Shown in pieces: positions 18,776 to 27,910 of a stretch of 64,000 bases of DNA. Position 1 is the first letter of the stretch. Every line of letters begins with the position of its first letter. This DNA is from CAVSVP01 sp963731125 (GTDB taxonomy: Bacteria > Pseudomonadota > Gammaproteobacteria > Competibacterales > Competibacteraceae). The notes below the pieces were generated by a model. The model saw only the letters and a program-made list of their open reading frames with translations. It did not search any database and was not told the origin of the DNA. The translations under genes and the position numbers were made by a program. The stretch covers positions 1 through 64,000 of the forward strand of contig CAVSVP010000024.1 in assembly GCA_963731125.1 (NCBI GenBank), given 5' to 3'.

Positions 18776-20128
18776 TTAGAACTTGTCAAGGTGATGCTTG
18801 ATCTCGAAATCAACATCTTTAGCGGCAAACGTCTGATATTCAGAACGCTTAACGGTTAGGTATGCATTGCTCAATTCTGGACCCAGTGCTTCCATAAGGA
18901 CTTGGTCCTGTTCCAGCGCATTGAGAGCTTCGTCCAGCGTGGTCGGGTATCGCTCAATGCCCATTTTGGCACGTTCCTCGTCACTAAGGTTGCCCGGGTC
19001 GATCATGGCCGGTTCGCGGGGTTCTAGTTGCCGCGTAACCCCATCCAGACCAGCTGCAATCAGGCATCCCAAGGCTAGATAGGGATTATTGCTCGGATCA
19101 CTGGGTTTCAGTTCCAGGTTGACACTGGACTGCTCACGTCCCCAAAGACCGGAGGCCACCCGTACACCCGCTTCCCGATTATCCGGTCCCCAAGCCGTGA
19201 AAGCGCTGCTCCAAAAGTGCGGTTGTAGGCGTCGGTAGGAGTTATAACTCGCCGCGGTTAACGCCAGCAGGCCCGGTAAATGGGTCAATATCCCGGCTAA
19301 AAAGTGATACGCTAGCTTACTGAGGCAAAAGCGGTCATCCGGATCATAGAATAAATTGGTTTGGCCAACCAAATCCCATACACTCCAATGAATATGGGCA
19401 CTATTGCCCGCCTGTTCCGGCACCGGCTTGGGCGCCAGCGAAGCAATCAGGCCATGTCGATACGCTACATTACGGACCGTTTCGCGGAACCAAATCTGAT
19501 TATCGGCGGCTCGCAGAGCCGGCGCATGACGGATGGGCAGTTCATGTTGACCGTGCCCTAATTCCGGATAATAAGTATCAATTGAAATATTCTGTGCTTC
19601 TAAAGCGGTAATAATATCGTTCATCACCTCAGCGCCAGCCGTCATTGCAATGGAACTGAAACACAGCCCCGTGTCAATGGGGCTATAGCCACCCCCACCG
19701 TCCGCTCGAAACAAACTAAACTCATTTTCAAAAGCGGCTTGAATCATCATGCCCTGCTCGGCTGCCCGGGCAATCATTCGTTTTAGAAAAGTACGCTGGC
19801 AAGCGCCCCAGGGCTGACCGTTTAGTTTGATCATATCGCACATCATGGCTGCACTTTGAGGGGCATAAGGCAGGATAATGAAACTCTCAGGGTCGGGCAC
19901 CAGGCGAACCTCGCCGACCGGTCCCATTCCTTCGATAGGTTGTAACTGATCCAGCATATTCATCGCTTGCATCGCCACCGTGAGGCCAATGCCGGTTTCC
20001 ATCCGGGAGGCCAAACTGGCTATATAGGCCGATTTACCCCGAATCGTGCAGCCGTTATCACAGTAAAGAAAGCGAATCAATCTCACATCGGCACTATTGG
20101 CAGCGGTTATTACTTGTTCCTTATTCAT
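18776..20128 (-). CDS. Glutamine synthetase-family ligase, FluG C-terminal-like
   Basis: A 450-residue GS-fold enzyme. The beta-grasp domain is at about 1-110, then the catalytic barrel with FENEFSLF (metal Glu), ELGHGQHELPIRHAPALRAADN (seen from ELGHGQHELPI), NSAHIHWS, and NNPYLALGCLIAAGLDG. The Tyr adenylylation site typical of GlnA is not apparent, so it is more likely a gamma-glutamyl-polyamine, -amine or FluG-type ligase than the assimilatory enzyme. ATG 20128 gives the usual N-terminus; an in-frame start at 20200 would add 24 residues. It is the first gene of a two-gene operon. Confidence 0.82.
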   Translation of the reverse strand: MNKEQVITAANSADVRLIRFLYCDNGCTIRGKSAYIASLASRMETGIGLTVAMQAMNMLDQLQPIEGMGPVGEVRLVPDPESFIILPYAPQSAAMMCDMIKLNGQPWGACQRTFLKRMIARAAEQGMMIQAAFENEFSLFRADGGGGYSPIDTGLCFSSIAMTAGAEVMNDIITALEAQNISIDTYYPELGHGQHELPIRHAPALRAADNQIWFRETVRNVAYRHGLIASLAPKPVPEQAGNSAHIHWSVWDLVGQTNLFYDPDDRFCLSKLAYHFLAGILTHLPGLLALTAASYNSYRRLQPHFWSSAFTAWGPDNREAGVRVASGLWGREQSSVNLELKPSDPSNNPYLALGCLIAAGLDGVTRQLEPREPAMIDPGNLSDEERAKMGIERYPTTLDEALNALEQDQVLMEALGPELSNAYLTVKRSEYQTFAAKDVDFEIKHHLDKF

Positions 20129-20332
20129 CACTCTGTGTCTCTTTGCAGTACTTCGGACATTTTTACGCGACAATAGCTCAATAATTTCGTCGTGTTTCAT
20201 AGGCTGGAAGAAATTTTATCGAGGTGAAGATTAGCCCCTCTTCAACGTCGAATTTAGCAGTTGGCGATTCACCACGGCAGATGCTCCGACAAAGCTCCAA
20301 CCATTGTATCCACAAATTCAATCTTGAAGAGG

Positions 20333-20438
20333 TATAGATCTGGAAGCTGTTATCAAGACCGTCTGCGGCATGGATGCCGCAGTCGAGCTTATAGGGATGT
20401 ATTAACAGCGTGTCTTGAGAATAACTTCCAGATCTATA
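20333..20438. repeat. 106-bp palindromic miniature element
   Basis: The ends TATAGATCTGGAAG (20333) and CTTCCAGATCTATA (ending 20438) are perfect inverses, and similarity continues inward to TCAAGAC. The left half contains the hairpin CTGCGGCATGGATGCCGCAG. A left-half copy is at 21521-21569. It is non-coding and lies upstream of the second LOG gene. Confidence 0.75.
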
Positions 20439-20833
20439 CTAGTCCCAGCAATGCAGAGCGTATAGCAAAAATCAGTAAGATTAATAGGTGCTCAGTGTCA
20501 ACTTTTTTAACATTCCATTGATTCATTAAGAATTAGATGCAATTCAATAGTATGCCAGTTTTCCAGCAATTCCCGCTCTGAGGGATTTCCTATAGTTCAT
20601 GAGATTGAACAGTCGGTTAATGACTAAACGGACAAGGCTAACCTCTAGCCATTGTTAAGCAGCTGCTAAAATAACTAAATTGTATTGACAAAACGACGCC
20701 TGGTAACTGAAGACATTGCACCAGCACGAAACCGCTTTTACCTACAATGTATCGGGCGCAAAACGTTAGGCACGTGACCTTGGGCGATCGCCTCTCATAA
20801 CGTTTTTCAATTGCTATATCGGCAACAAATGTA

Positions 20834-20869
20834 CCATGTCATTCAGCGTGGCAATAACTGAAATGCCTT
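20834..20869. repeat. Dispersed repeat, copy 1 (partner at 23921-23955)
   Basis: The segment CCATGTCATTCAGCGT followed by GGCAATAACTGAAATGCCT recurs with few changes at 23921. The two copies are in the same orientation and bracket the decayed region with the LOG gene and symporter pseudogene. Confidence 0.5.
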
Positions 20870-20912
20870 TTTAGTACTCCGAGTTTTCTAGCACTGTGAG
20901 GTATTGTTATCC

Positions 20913-21497
20913 GTGACCCAGATCCGTTCCCTCTGTGTTTTCTGCGGCTCGCGCTTTGGTGTCAATGCTGCCTACCGTGAGGCTGCGATTCATTTTGCCA
21001 CCCTGATGGCGAAACGTAGCGTGCGGCTTATCTACGGTGGTGGATCTGTGGGGCTGATGGGAGTTATCGCCGACGCAGTGTTGGCGAATGGCGGCGAGGT
21101 AATTGGTGTCATCCCAGATTTCCTGATAAAAGCCGAGGTAGGCCACGACCGCCTGACTGATCGGGTGGTTAGCAGCAGTATGCATGACCGCAAACGACGC
21201 ATGTTCGAGATGGCTGATGGCTTTGTGGTCTTGCCCGGCGGTCTCGGCACCCTCGATGAAACGTTTGAGATTATCACCTGGAAGCAGCTAAGCCTGCACC
21301 ACTTACCCATCGTGGTGATGAATATTGACGGTTATTGGGTGCCGTTCATGGCTCTGCTTGATCATGGTATTGCTGCCGGCTTTGTTCCTTCCGACGCCCG
21401 GTCGTTATTTACCGTCGTTTCATCGCCTGACGAGGTGTTTCCAGCGCTCGAGGCGGCGCCAAGACTCCAGGCAAAGGGGCCGGTTGGCCATTTGTGA
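20913..21497 (+). CDS. LOG-family Rossmann protein (TIGR00730), short form
   Basis: A 194-residue protein with the LOG family opening SLCVFCGSRFG, the loop YGGGSVGLMGVIAD, and the signature PGGLGTLDETFEI. It is the canonical short form (about 190 residues) of phosphoribohydrolases acting on nucleoside 5'-monophosphates. GTG 20913 is chosen because TGAGG at 20897 is spaced 11 bases from it; a TTG at 20904 is only 2 bases from that element. Its stop is followed within 25 bp by the half-copy of the 106-bp repeat. Confidence 0.85.
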   Translation: MTQIRSLCVFCGSRFGVNAAYREAAIHFATLMAKRSVRLIYGGGSVGLMGVIADAVLANGGEVIGVIPDFLIKAEVGHDRLTDRVVSSSMHDRKRRMFEMADGFVVLPGGLGTLDETFEIITWKQLSLHHLPIVVMNIDGYWVPFMALLDHGIAAGFVPSDARSLFTVVSSPDEVFPALEAAPRLQAKGPVGHL

Positions 21498-21520
21498 GTG
21501 TTCGAGGTTGTTACTAATAT

Positions 21521-21569
21521 CGATCTGGAAGCTGTTATCAAGACCGTCTGCGGCATGGATGCCGCAGTC
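21521..21569. repeat. Left-half copy of the 106-bp element
   Basis: GATCTGGAAGCTGTTATCAA and the following hairpin CTGCGGCATGGATGCCGCAG match 20338-20383. The right half is missing; after GCAGTC the sequence diverges. It lies immediately after the short LOG gene and could provide a stem-loop at its 3' end. Confidence 0.7.
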
Positions 21570-21895
21570 ATCGCGCTCCTACACATTTTTATTTCCAATC
21601 GGTTAGGTAGACTACCTTCAGAGGGGTTTGGTAAATGCTCTTCATATGGGGATTCGGCAGGCTCAAAAGGAGGGGTAAAGATATTTTGGCCAATTGTTGC
21701 CGTTACTCAACTTCTGTATTCTGTATTTGGCTCAATCAGCGGTTCGGTTGACCCTTACTGGCCTTCGCCGATCTGGTGCCCTAGTCATGTCCTGTGATCT
21801 CGCGCCAGGCGTTTAAGCCACCACTGCCTGAGCTTTAGGTAAGCGCCGAGGGTATTTCTATGGAGGCGAGTCTTGTTATAGAAGCTAAGGCGGCA
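21570..21895. other. Non-coding stretch, apparently decayed
   Basis: About 330 bp between the half repeat and the symporter pseudogene. I see no open frame with family features and no clear regulatory site. Confidence 0.4.
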
Positions 21896-23819
21896 TGAAT
21901 ATTCTTCTTTATGATGTTCTATTGGGGATACTGTGTCTTCTGGGGCATTAAGGGTGCATTAACCTCCCGCACGGCGAATGACTATTTATCGCGGGTCGGC
22001 AGCTTCCCGTCTGGGTGTTTATTTTCGCCGTCACAGCCACAATTTTTTCAGGATAGCTCGTTCTTGGCGAACCCGGCCTCACTTACACAGGAGGGATACA
22101 ATATTCATTGACGTTTTTGTACGTAATCACGATACCACTTGCCGGCCTTCTGTTCTGGAAGCGTCAATGGATACTCGGCAAGCGCTATGGATTTATCACA
22201 CCGGGCGAGATGTTGGCTTACTATTTTCAATCCAATCTCATCAGGCTGCTGGTGATTATAGTGGCTTTGGTGTTTTCGGTGCCCTATGTAGGATTGCAGC
22301 TGCGTGCTTCAGGCTTCCTGTTTAATGTCCTGACCGATAACCTAGTTGGAGTGGAATTCGGTATGTGGATACTGTCGAGCGTGGTCGTTACCTATGTGGC
22401 CACGGGAGGACTGCGGACTGTGGCCTATGTGAACGTCTTGTTGGCCGTCCTGACGGGGATAGGCATCGTTATCATCGGAACAATAGCGATTTACTTTGTC
22501 GGTGGTGTAGACCGGTTGCTGGAGGGGATAGCGGTGCTCAGCCAGGAGGATTCGCTTAGGACGCCCGGCGTACAGTCACTATATCGCGATTCCGGGAATT
22601 ATCCAGTTTGTGAGTGACGGGTCCAAGGCCGAAGGCGGTGTCTGGACCGGCAGTATGCTTATGACCTACCAATTCGCCATGATGGGCATCTTAGCCGCCC
22701 CAGCATTCTCTATGTGGGCTCTCGCCAGCCGTACTCCGGCTTCCTTTGCGCCGCAGCAAGTCTGGGCCACAGCTCTTGTCTCGGGATTTATCGTGATTTT
22801 CTTTATCGCTATGCAAGGCATAGGTGGGCACTTCCTGGGGGCGGATCAGGGTTTCCTGAAGAAGCATCCGGAACTGGTCAACCCGGTGATGGTGGAGGCC
22901 ATTCAAGGACTGGACCTTATGGAGAGACCGGGTAAGCAGGACGTGCTAGTTCTGCATCTCATCAATCTGGTGGGCAATGTAGCACCATGGCTGGTGGCGC
23001 TGCTGGCGGTGTGCGTCCTGGCTGCCATGCAGTCTACTGCGGCTTGTTACATGGCGACCGCGGGTAGTATAGTCACCTGTGACCTAATAAGATGCTTTCT
23101 TATACCGCATGCGGATGATCATGCCCAAAAGTTTGTGGGTCGCCTCAGCGTGGTGATGATCGTGGTGCTGGCTTTAATCGTGGCTTCTACAGCCACCGAA
23201 ACCCTGGCGCTCCTGGGCGTCTTAGCGCTCTCCTACGGTTTCCAGATGTGGCCGGCGCTCATCGCCGTCTGCTACTGGCCGTTCCTGACTCGCCAGGGGG
23301 TGTCGCTAGGTCTTCTGGCCGGTCTGATCGCGGTCACTCTTACCGAGCCGGCCGCTCAACTAATGGTTCGGCATCACCGCCTGGGGGCCGTGGCCGTTGA
23401 CTATTCACTCGGCGGCCTGGGGCATTCTCTGCAACTTCAGCGTCGCGGTGTTGGTATCATTGGTGACCCAGGACGATCTAGAGCGCAAGCTGGAGGTTCA
23501 CCGCTTTTTGCGCGAATACGATTCATCGCCGCGGGAAAAGCGCCGGCTGGCGCCGTTGGCGTGGATTCTGACGTTGCTATGGTTCTTCTTCGCCAGCGGC
23601 CCTGGTGTAGTGATCGGTAACACCTTCTTCGGCAATCCGAATCATCCTGAGAGCTGGTGGCTCGGCATACCGTCCCTTTGGATATGGCAGATCCTGGCCT
23701 GGATGCTGGGTATCGGCTTGTTATGGTTTCTTGCCTATTACATGGGAATGGCTAGAGCGCCTAGGAGAGCAATCAAGCCCCTGGCCGCACGCTGCAGCGT
23801 TTTGCCCAGGATCCGATAA
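21896..23819 (+). pseudogene. Sodium:solute symporter (SSS family) pseudogene
   Basis: The remains of a roughly 630-residue, about 13-helix symporter can be followed through three frames. Pieces include FYWGYCVFWGIKGALTSRTA, ITIPLAGLLFWKRQW with GKRYGFITPGEMLAYYF, VATGGLRTVAYVNVLLAV, MQGIGGHFLGADQGFLKKHP, and a C-terminus with FLREYDSSPREKRRLAPLAW. Frame changes occur near 21985, 22573 and 23396, and TAG replaces an expected Trp codon at 22054. At least four lesions make function unlikely. The substrate is unknown; the layout is closest to uncharacterised bacterial SSS proteins. Confidence 0.82.
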
Positions 23820-23920
23820 AAGTGTCTGCCATGCGCTCGAGTGGACCTCACTGAGAACGTGTACTAGGCCCAGTAACAGGGAAACTGCTGAGGCGAATCA
23901 GCTGCAACAACAACACTTGC

Positions 23921-23955
23921 CATGTCATTCAACGTTACAATAGCTGAAACACCTG
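23921..23955. repeat. Dispersed repeat, copy 2 (partner at 20834-20869)
   Basis: CCATGTCATTCAACGTTACA followed by ATAGCTGAAACACCT matches the segment at 20834. It lies at the 3' end of glcF, between the pseudogene and that gene. Confidence 0.5.
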
Positions 23956-25176
23956 TTAATGAACTGCAGCATCGAGCAACTCGATCCAGTGTTTAACGGG
24001 TACTCGTGCAGCGGTTTGTAGATGCAGCAGACAGCCGATGTTGGCAGTGGCGATGGCCTGCGGATTGCCGCAGTACAGGTTGTCCAGTTTGTTTTGCAAA
24101 GCCCGCTGCGCCAGATTTTTTTGCAGGAGCGCATAGGTTCCCGACGCACCACAGCACAGGTGCGCATCAGGAACCGGTGTTAACGTAAAACCTACCCGAC
24201 GCAGCACACTTTCCACCACTCCTTGGAGTCGTTGGCCGTGTTGCAGGCTGCAGGGTGAATGAAAAGCGATTTTTTTGGTTGTTGGATAGCCTGATGGTAG
24301 TCGGTCGAGTTCCTCATGGCTCAGAATCTCGCTCAGATCCTTAGTAAGGGTTGAGATACAGGCTGCCTTGTCCGCATAAGCCGGATCGTTACGCAGCACG
24401 TGCCCATACTCCTTGACCATGGCTCCGCAACCGCTGGCGGTCATGACAATAGCCTCGGCGCCGGCTTCTAAATGGGGCCACCAGGCATTGATATTGTGAC
24501 GCATGTAGTCCTTGCCTTCTTCCTGAGCGTTCAGATGATAGCTGAGTGCTCCGCAGCAGCCTTCCCCGCGGGCCTGCATCAGGCTGATGCCAAGGCGGTC
24601 CAGGATGCGTGCCGTAGCGGCGTTAATACCAGGAGTGCAGGCCGGCTGGATGCAGCCTGTCAGGATTAACATGCGCCGGATGTGGGTCGGCGCCGGCCAA
24701 GCACTGGCGTGTTGATGAGGTGGTACCAAGCGCTTAAACGACTTTGGCAGCAGCGGCCGGCACCCCTGTGCCATACGCAGCAGCGAAGTAAACAGAAAAC
24801 GGTTGGGAAGTACGGTACGCAGCCCTTGGTGCCAGAGACGCTGAGTCCGGCTTCGCTCCACCTGTTTCTCCACCAGTTTGCGGCCTATATCCAAAAGATG
24901 CCCATATTGAACACCTGAGGGACAAGTCGTTTCGCAACTGCGACAAGTCATACAGCGATCCAGGTGCAATTGCGTCTTGGCAGTGATCTGTTGGCCTTCT
25001 ACAACCTGTTTAATGAGATAAATGCGTCCGCGCGGGCTGTCCAGCTCATCGCCCAGCAAATTATAGGTGGGGCAAGTGGCCAGACAGAAGCCGCAGTGCA
25101 CGCAGCTGCGCAGGATGGCATCAGCTTCTTTGCCCTCGGGGGTATCTTTAAGAAAGGTGGCGATGGCGGTTTGCAT
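23956..25176 (-). CDS. glcF: Glycolate oxidase iron-sulfur subunit
   Basis: A 406-residue protein. Two 4Fe-4S clusters lie in the first 90 residues: CVHCGFCLATCPTY and CMTCRSCETTCPSG. Two CCG domains follow, with GEGCCGALSYHL and HLCCGASGTYALL. It passes electrons from the flavin of GlcD to the quinone pool during oxidation of glycolate to glyoxylate. It is last in the operon glcD-glcE-glcF, 39 bp after glcE. Confidence 0.93.
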   Translation of the reverse strand: MQTAIATFLKDTPEGKEADAILRSCVHCGFCLATCPTYNLLGDELDSPRGRIYLIKQVVEGQQITAKTQLHLDRCMTCRSCETTCPSGVQYGHLLDIGRKLVEKQVERSRTQRLWHQGLRTVLPNRFLFTSLLRMAQGCRPLLPKSFKRLVPPHQHASAWPAPTHIRRMLILTGCIQPACTPGINAATARILDRLGISLMQARGEGCCGALSYHLNAQEEGKDYMRHNINAWWPHLEAGAEAIVMTASGCGAMVKEYGHVLRNDPAYADKAACISTLTKDLSEILSHEELDRLPSGYPTTKKIAFHSPCSLQHGQRLQGVVESVLRRVGFTLTPVPDAHLCCGASGTYALLQKNLAQRALQNKLDNLYCGNPQAIATANIGCLLHLQTAARVPVKHWIELLDAAVH

Positions 25177-25215
25177 AGACTGATTATCTAGCCACTCACG
25201 GCGGGTAAGATGCGG

Positions 25216-26280
25216 TTACCATTCCCGATACATCCGTTGCGCATTGAGAATGCCCCGAGGATCAAAGGCCATCTTGAGCCAGCAGTGCAGGCGCTGGAGG
25301 CCCGGTGTCAATGGGTGAAAAACTTCACCCCTGCGGTCGCCGCCGCGAAACAAAGTCGCGTGTCCGCCAACGTCGTTGACCACTCGGCGAATGGATGCGG
25401 GCGCTTCTGTCGTCTTTAGCCAGCGTTGCGCTCCGCCCCAATCGAGAAACCATAAGCCTGGAATGGCCAGCGGAGGTGTGTTGGCAGGAACGGACAGCCG
25501 CCACAGCGGTGTGGTTCCAGCGAAAAACGGGTGGGTATGTTCCCGCAGACTCTGCCAAAAAGCGGCGCCTTCCGGGAAGACTTCGCCGCCGATACGGGTA
25601 CGGGCCGCACCCACTCCAGCCGCTGTTCCAGATAGCCGTAGATAAAGCCGCTGGCCATCATAACCGGTTGCAGATACCGGCAGGGACTGACGAGCCCATG
25701 CTGTCATGGTCGTGATGGCATCTTCCACAACGGCCGGCCGCACCAGCGTGATCTCTTCGACCGGTCTGGGAAGCACTTTCAGAGAAATCTCCAGCAAAAC
25801 GCCTAGCGTGCCCAAGGCGCCGACCATCAGCCGAGAGACATCGTAGCCGGCGACGTTCTTCATGACCTCGCCGCCGAAGCGCAGTAGCTCGCCTTGACCG
25901 TTTAAAATGCGGGTGCCGAGCACAAAATCCCGTGCCGCGCCCACATAGGGTCGACGCGGACCAGATAAGCCGCAGGCCAGGGTGCCCCCCAAAGTGGCAG
26001 CGGGACCGAAGTGGGGCGGCTCGAAGGCCAGCATCTGCCCTTCTGTTGCCAACACCGCTTCCAGCGTACTAAGAGGCGTACCGGCCCGGGCCGTGATCAC
26101 CAGTTCGGTGGGTTCGTAATTAACCACTCCCTGATGCTGATTGACGGAAATTAGTTGGCCGTTGACCGGGCGGCCGAAAAAAGCCTTGCTGCCGCCCCCC
26201 TGGATTGCCAGGGAAATACCCCTGACACTGGCTTCGCGTACCTGTTCTTGCAATGCGCCGCCGGTGTTGTAGCTATCCAT
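25216..26280 (-). CDS. glcE: Glycolate oxidase FAD-binding subunit
   Basis: A 354-residue protein with a PCMH-type FAD-binding domain: SLAIQGGGSKAFFGR, TPLSTLEAVLATEGQMLAFE, and ATLGGTLACGLSGPRRPYVGA (seen as TLGGTLACGLSGPRRPY). It is shorter than GlcD, as usual for GlcE. It forms the membrane-associated glycolate dehydrogenase with GlcD and GlcF. Its start is 3 bp from the glcD stop. Confidence 0.92.
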   Translation of the reverse strand: MDSYNTGGALQEQVREASVRGISLAIQGGGSKAFFGRPVNGQLISVNQHQGVVNYEPTELVITARAGTPLSTLEAVLATEGQMLAFEPPHFGPAATLGGTLACGLSGPRRPYVGAARDFVLGTRILNGQGELLRFGGEVMKNVAGYDVSRLMVGALGTLGVLLEISLKVLPRPVEEITLVRPAVVEDAITTMTAWARQSLPVSATGYDGQRLYLRLSGTAAGVGAARTRIGGEVFPEGAAFWQSLREHTHPFFAGTTPLWRLSVPANTPPLAIPGLWFLDWGGAQRWLKTTEAPASIRRVVNDVGGHATLFRGGDRRGEVFHPLTPGLQRLHCWLKMAFDPRGILNAQRMYREW

Positions 26281-26283
26281 GGC

Positions 26284-27777
26284 TTAGAATCGTTCCAATT
26301 CGGGAAACGGGAGTTGGCCCTGGTGAACGTGCATCGCGCCATACTCGGCACATCGCTGTAGTGTCGGTATAGCCTTACCGGGATTCAGCAGCCCCTGGGG
26401 ATCAAAGGCGCGCTTGACGGCGCAGAACTGTGTTAGCTCCGAACGCTGAAACTGCACGCACATCTGGTTAATTTTTTCAATGCCAACGCCATGCTCTCCG
26501 GTAATGGTTCCGCCCACTGCGACACAGAGTTCTAGGATTTTTCCACCCAATTCCTCGGTACGCTCCAGTTCCCCGGGCCGATTGGCATCGAACAAAATCA
26601 ATGGATGCAGATTGCCGTCGCCGGCATGAAACACATTAGCCACTGGCAACCTATACTCGGCAGACAGTTCACGCATGCGCTGCAACACCTCCGGCAGCCA
26701 CCGACGTGGAATGGTGCCGTCCATGCAATAGTAATCCGGTGCTAGGCGGCCCATGGCGGGAAACGCCCCCTTGCGGCCTTGCCAGAACCGTAACCGTTCC
26801 TGATCATCCCGGGCGAGGCGAACGTCGGTGGCGCCAAAGCGAGTCAATACGGCGCAAACCTGATCAATCTGCTCGGCAACTTCCTCCACCGTGCCGTCCA
26901 CTTCGCACAGCAGAATTGCCTCCGCATCGGTAGGATAGCCGCACTGGGCATACGCCTCGGTGGCACGGATGGCGAAGTTATCCATCATTTCCAAACCAGC
27001 GGGAATAATGCCCGCAGCGATAATGCCGCCCACTGCGGTCCCCGCTTTTTCCACATTGTCGAAGGCGGCCAGCATCACCCGGGCCAGTTCCGGCTTTGGT
27101 AGCAGCTTGACAGTAATTTCAACGGTCACCGCCAACATCCCTTCGGAACCTATAAGCAGAGCCAACAAATCATAGCCGGGCGTATCGAGTGCCTGACTAC
27201 CGATGGTGAGCAATTCGCCATCCACAGTAACCACTTTAAGCTCCAGGATATTGTGCACTGTCAGACCGTATTTCAGGCAGTGCACGCCTCCGGAGTTTTC
27301 CGCCACATTGCCGCCGATGGTGCAGGCGATCTGTGATGAGGGATCGGGAGCATAATACAGTCCGAAGGAATCCGCGGCTTGAGAGATTGCCAGATTGCGT
27401 ACCCCTGGCTGTAAGCGGGCGCTGCGCCGCTCGGGATCAATGGACAGGATGCGGTTAAACTTGGCCATACCCAGCAGCACGCCATCGGCCAACGGTAAGG
27501 CACCTCCAGAAAGACCGGTGCCCGCTCCGCGTGCCACCACTGGAACGCCCCGGGCTTGACACAGGCGCAGAATCCGTTGCACCTGCTCCACGGCATCCGG
27601 TAAAACGACAACCAGCGGCGTTTGTCGATAGGCCGTCAGCCCGTCGGTTTCATAAGGCCGCAGATCTTCTAGTTCATAAAGAATGGATGGCGCCGGCAGA
27701 AACTGCTGTAAATCCCGTATTAGACCGAACCGGTTTGCTGCCATAGCCGGCCCTGGTTGCGTCTCATGAGTACTCAT
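26284..27777 (-). CDS. glcD: Glycolate oxidase catalytic subunit
   Basis: A 497-residue FAD-linked oxidase. The PCMH domain has VPVVARGAGTGLSGGALPLA and GGNVAENSGGVHCLKYG. The C-terminal cap includes FHAGDGNLHPLILFD and GGTITGEHGVGIEK, with the metal/substrate histidines typical of D-lactate and glycolate dehydrogenases. ATG 27777 is chosen because GAGGG lies 8 bases upstream; an in-frame ATG at 27795 lacks this. First gene of glcDEF; no glcC regulator is adjacent. Confidence 0.94.
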   Translation of the reverse strand: MSTHETQPGPAMAANRFGLIRDLQQFLPAPSILYELEDLRPYETDGLTAYRQTPLVVVLPDAVEQVQRILRLCQARGVPVVARGAGTGLSGGALPLADGVLLGMAKFNRILSIDPERRSARLQPGVRNLAISQAADSFGLYYAPDPSSQIACTIGGNVAENSGGVHCLKYGLTVHNILELKVVTVDGELLTIGSQALDTPGYDLLALLIGSEGMLAVTVEITVKLLPKPELARVMLAAFDNVEKAGTAVGGIIAAGIIPAGLEMMDNFAIRATEAYAQCGYPTDAEAILLCEVDGTVEEVAEQIDQVCAVLTRFGATDVRLARDDQERLRFWQGRKGAFPAMGRLAPDYYCMDGTIPRRWLPEVLQRMRELSAEYRLPVANVFHAGDGNLHPLILFDANRPGELERTEELGGKILELCVAVGGTITGEHGVGIEKINQMCVQFQRSELTQFCAVKRAFDPQGLLNPGKAIPTLQRCAEYGAMHVHQGQLPFPELERF

Positions 27778-27868
27778 GGTAAAACCCTCAACCATTTTAG
27801 GCGTTCGACAACATTCTATCCCGGTTCGGCTGTGCGTACAGCAGTTAAATTAAGCGTTTCATTTTTCT

Positions 27869-27888
27869 AAACCTTAAATTTAAGGTTT
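27869..27888. promoter_or_regulatory. Perfect 20-bp palindrome between glcD and parC
   Basis: AAACCTTAAATTTAAGGTTT is a perfect palindrome with no spacer. It sits 23 bp before parC and 91 bp before the divergent glcD start, so it could be an operator or part of a promoter. No known regulator consensus is recognised. Confidence 0.5.
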
Positions 27889-27910
27889 TATAAAGCCGAT
27901 AGCATAAGAC

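Noticed and set aside
20261..20521. An 86-codon frame across 20333-20438
   Set aside because: It reads through the palindromic miniature element and has no family resemblance.
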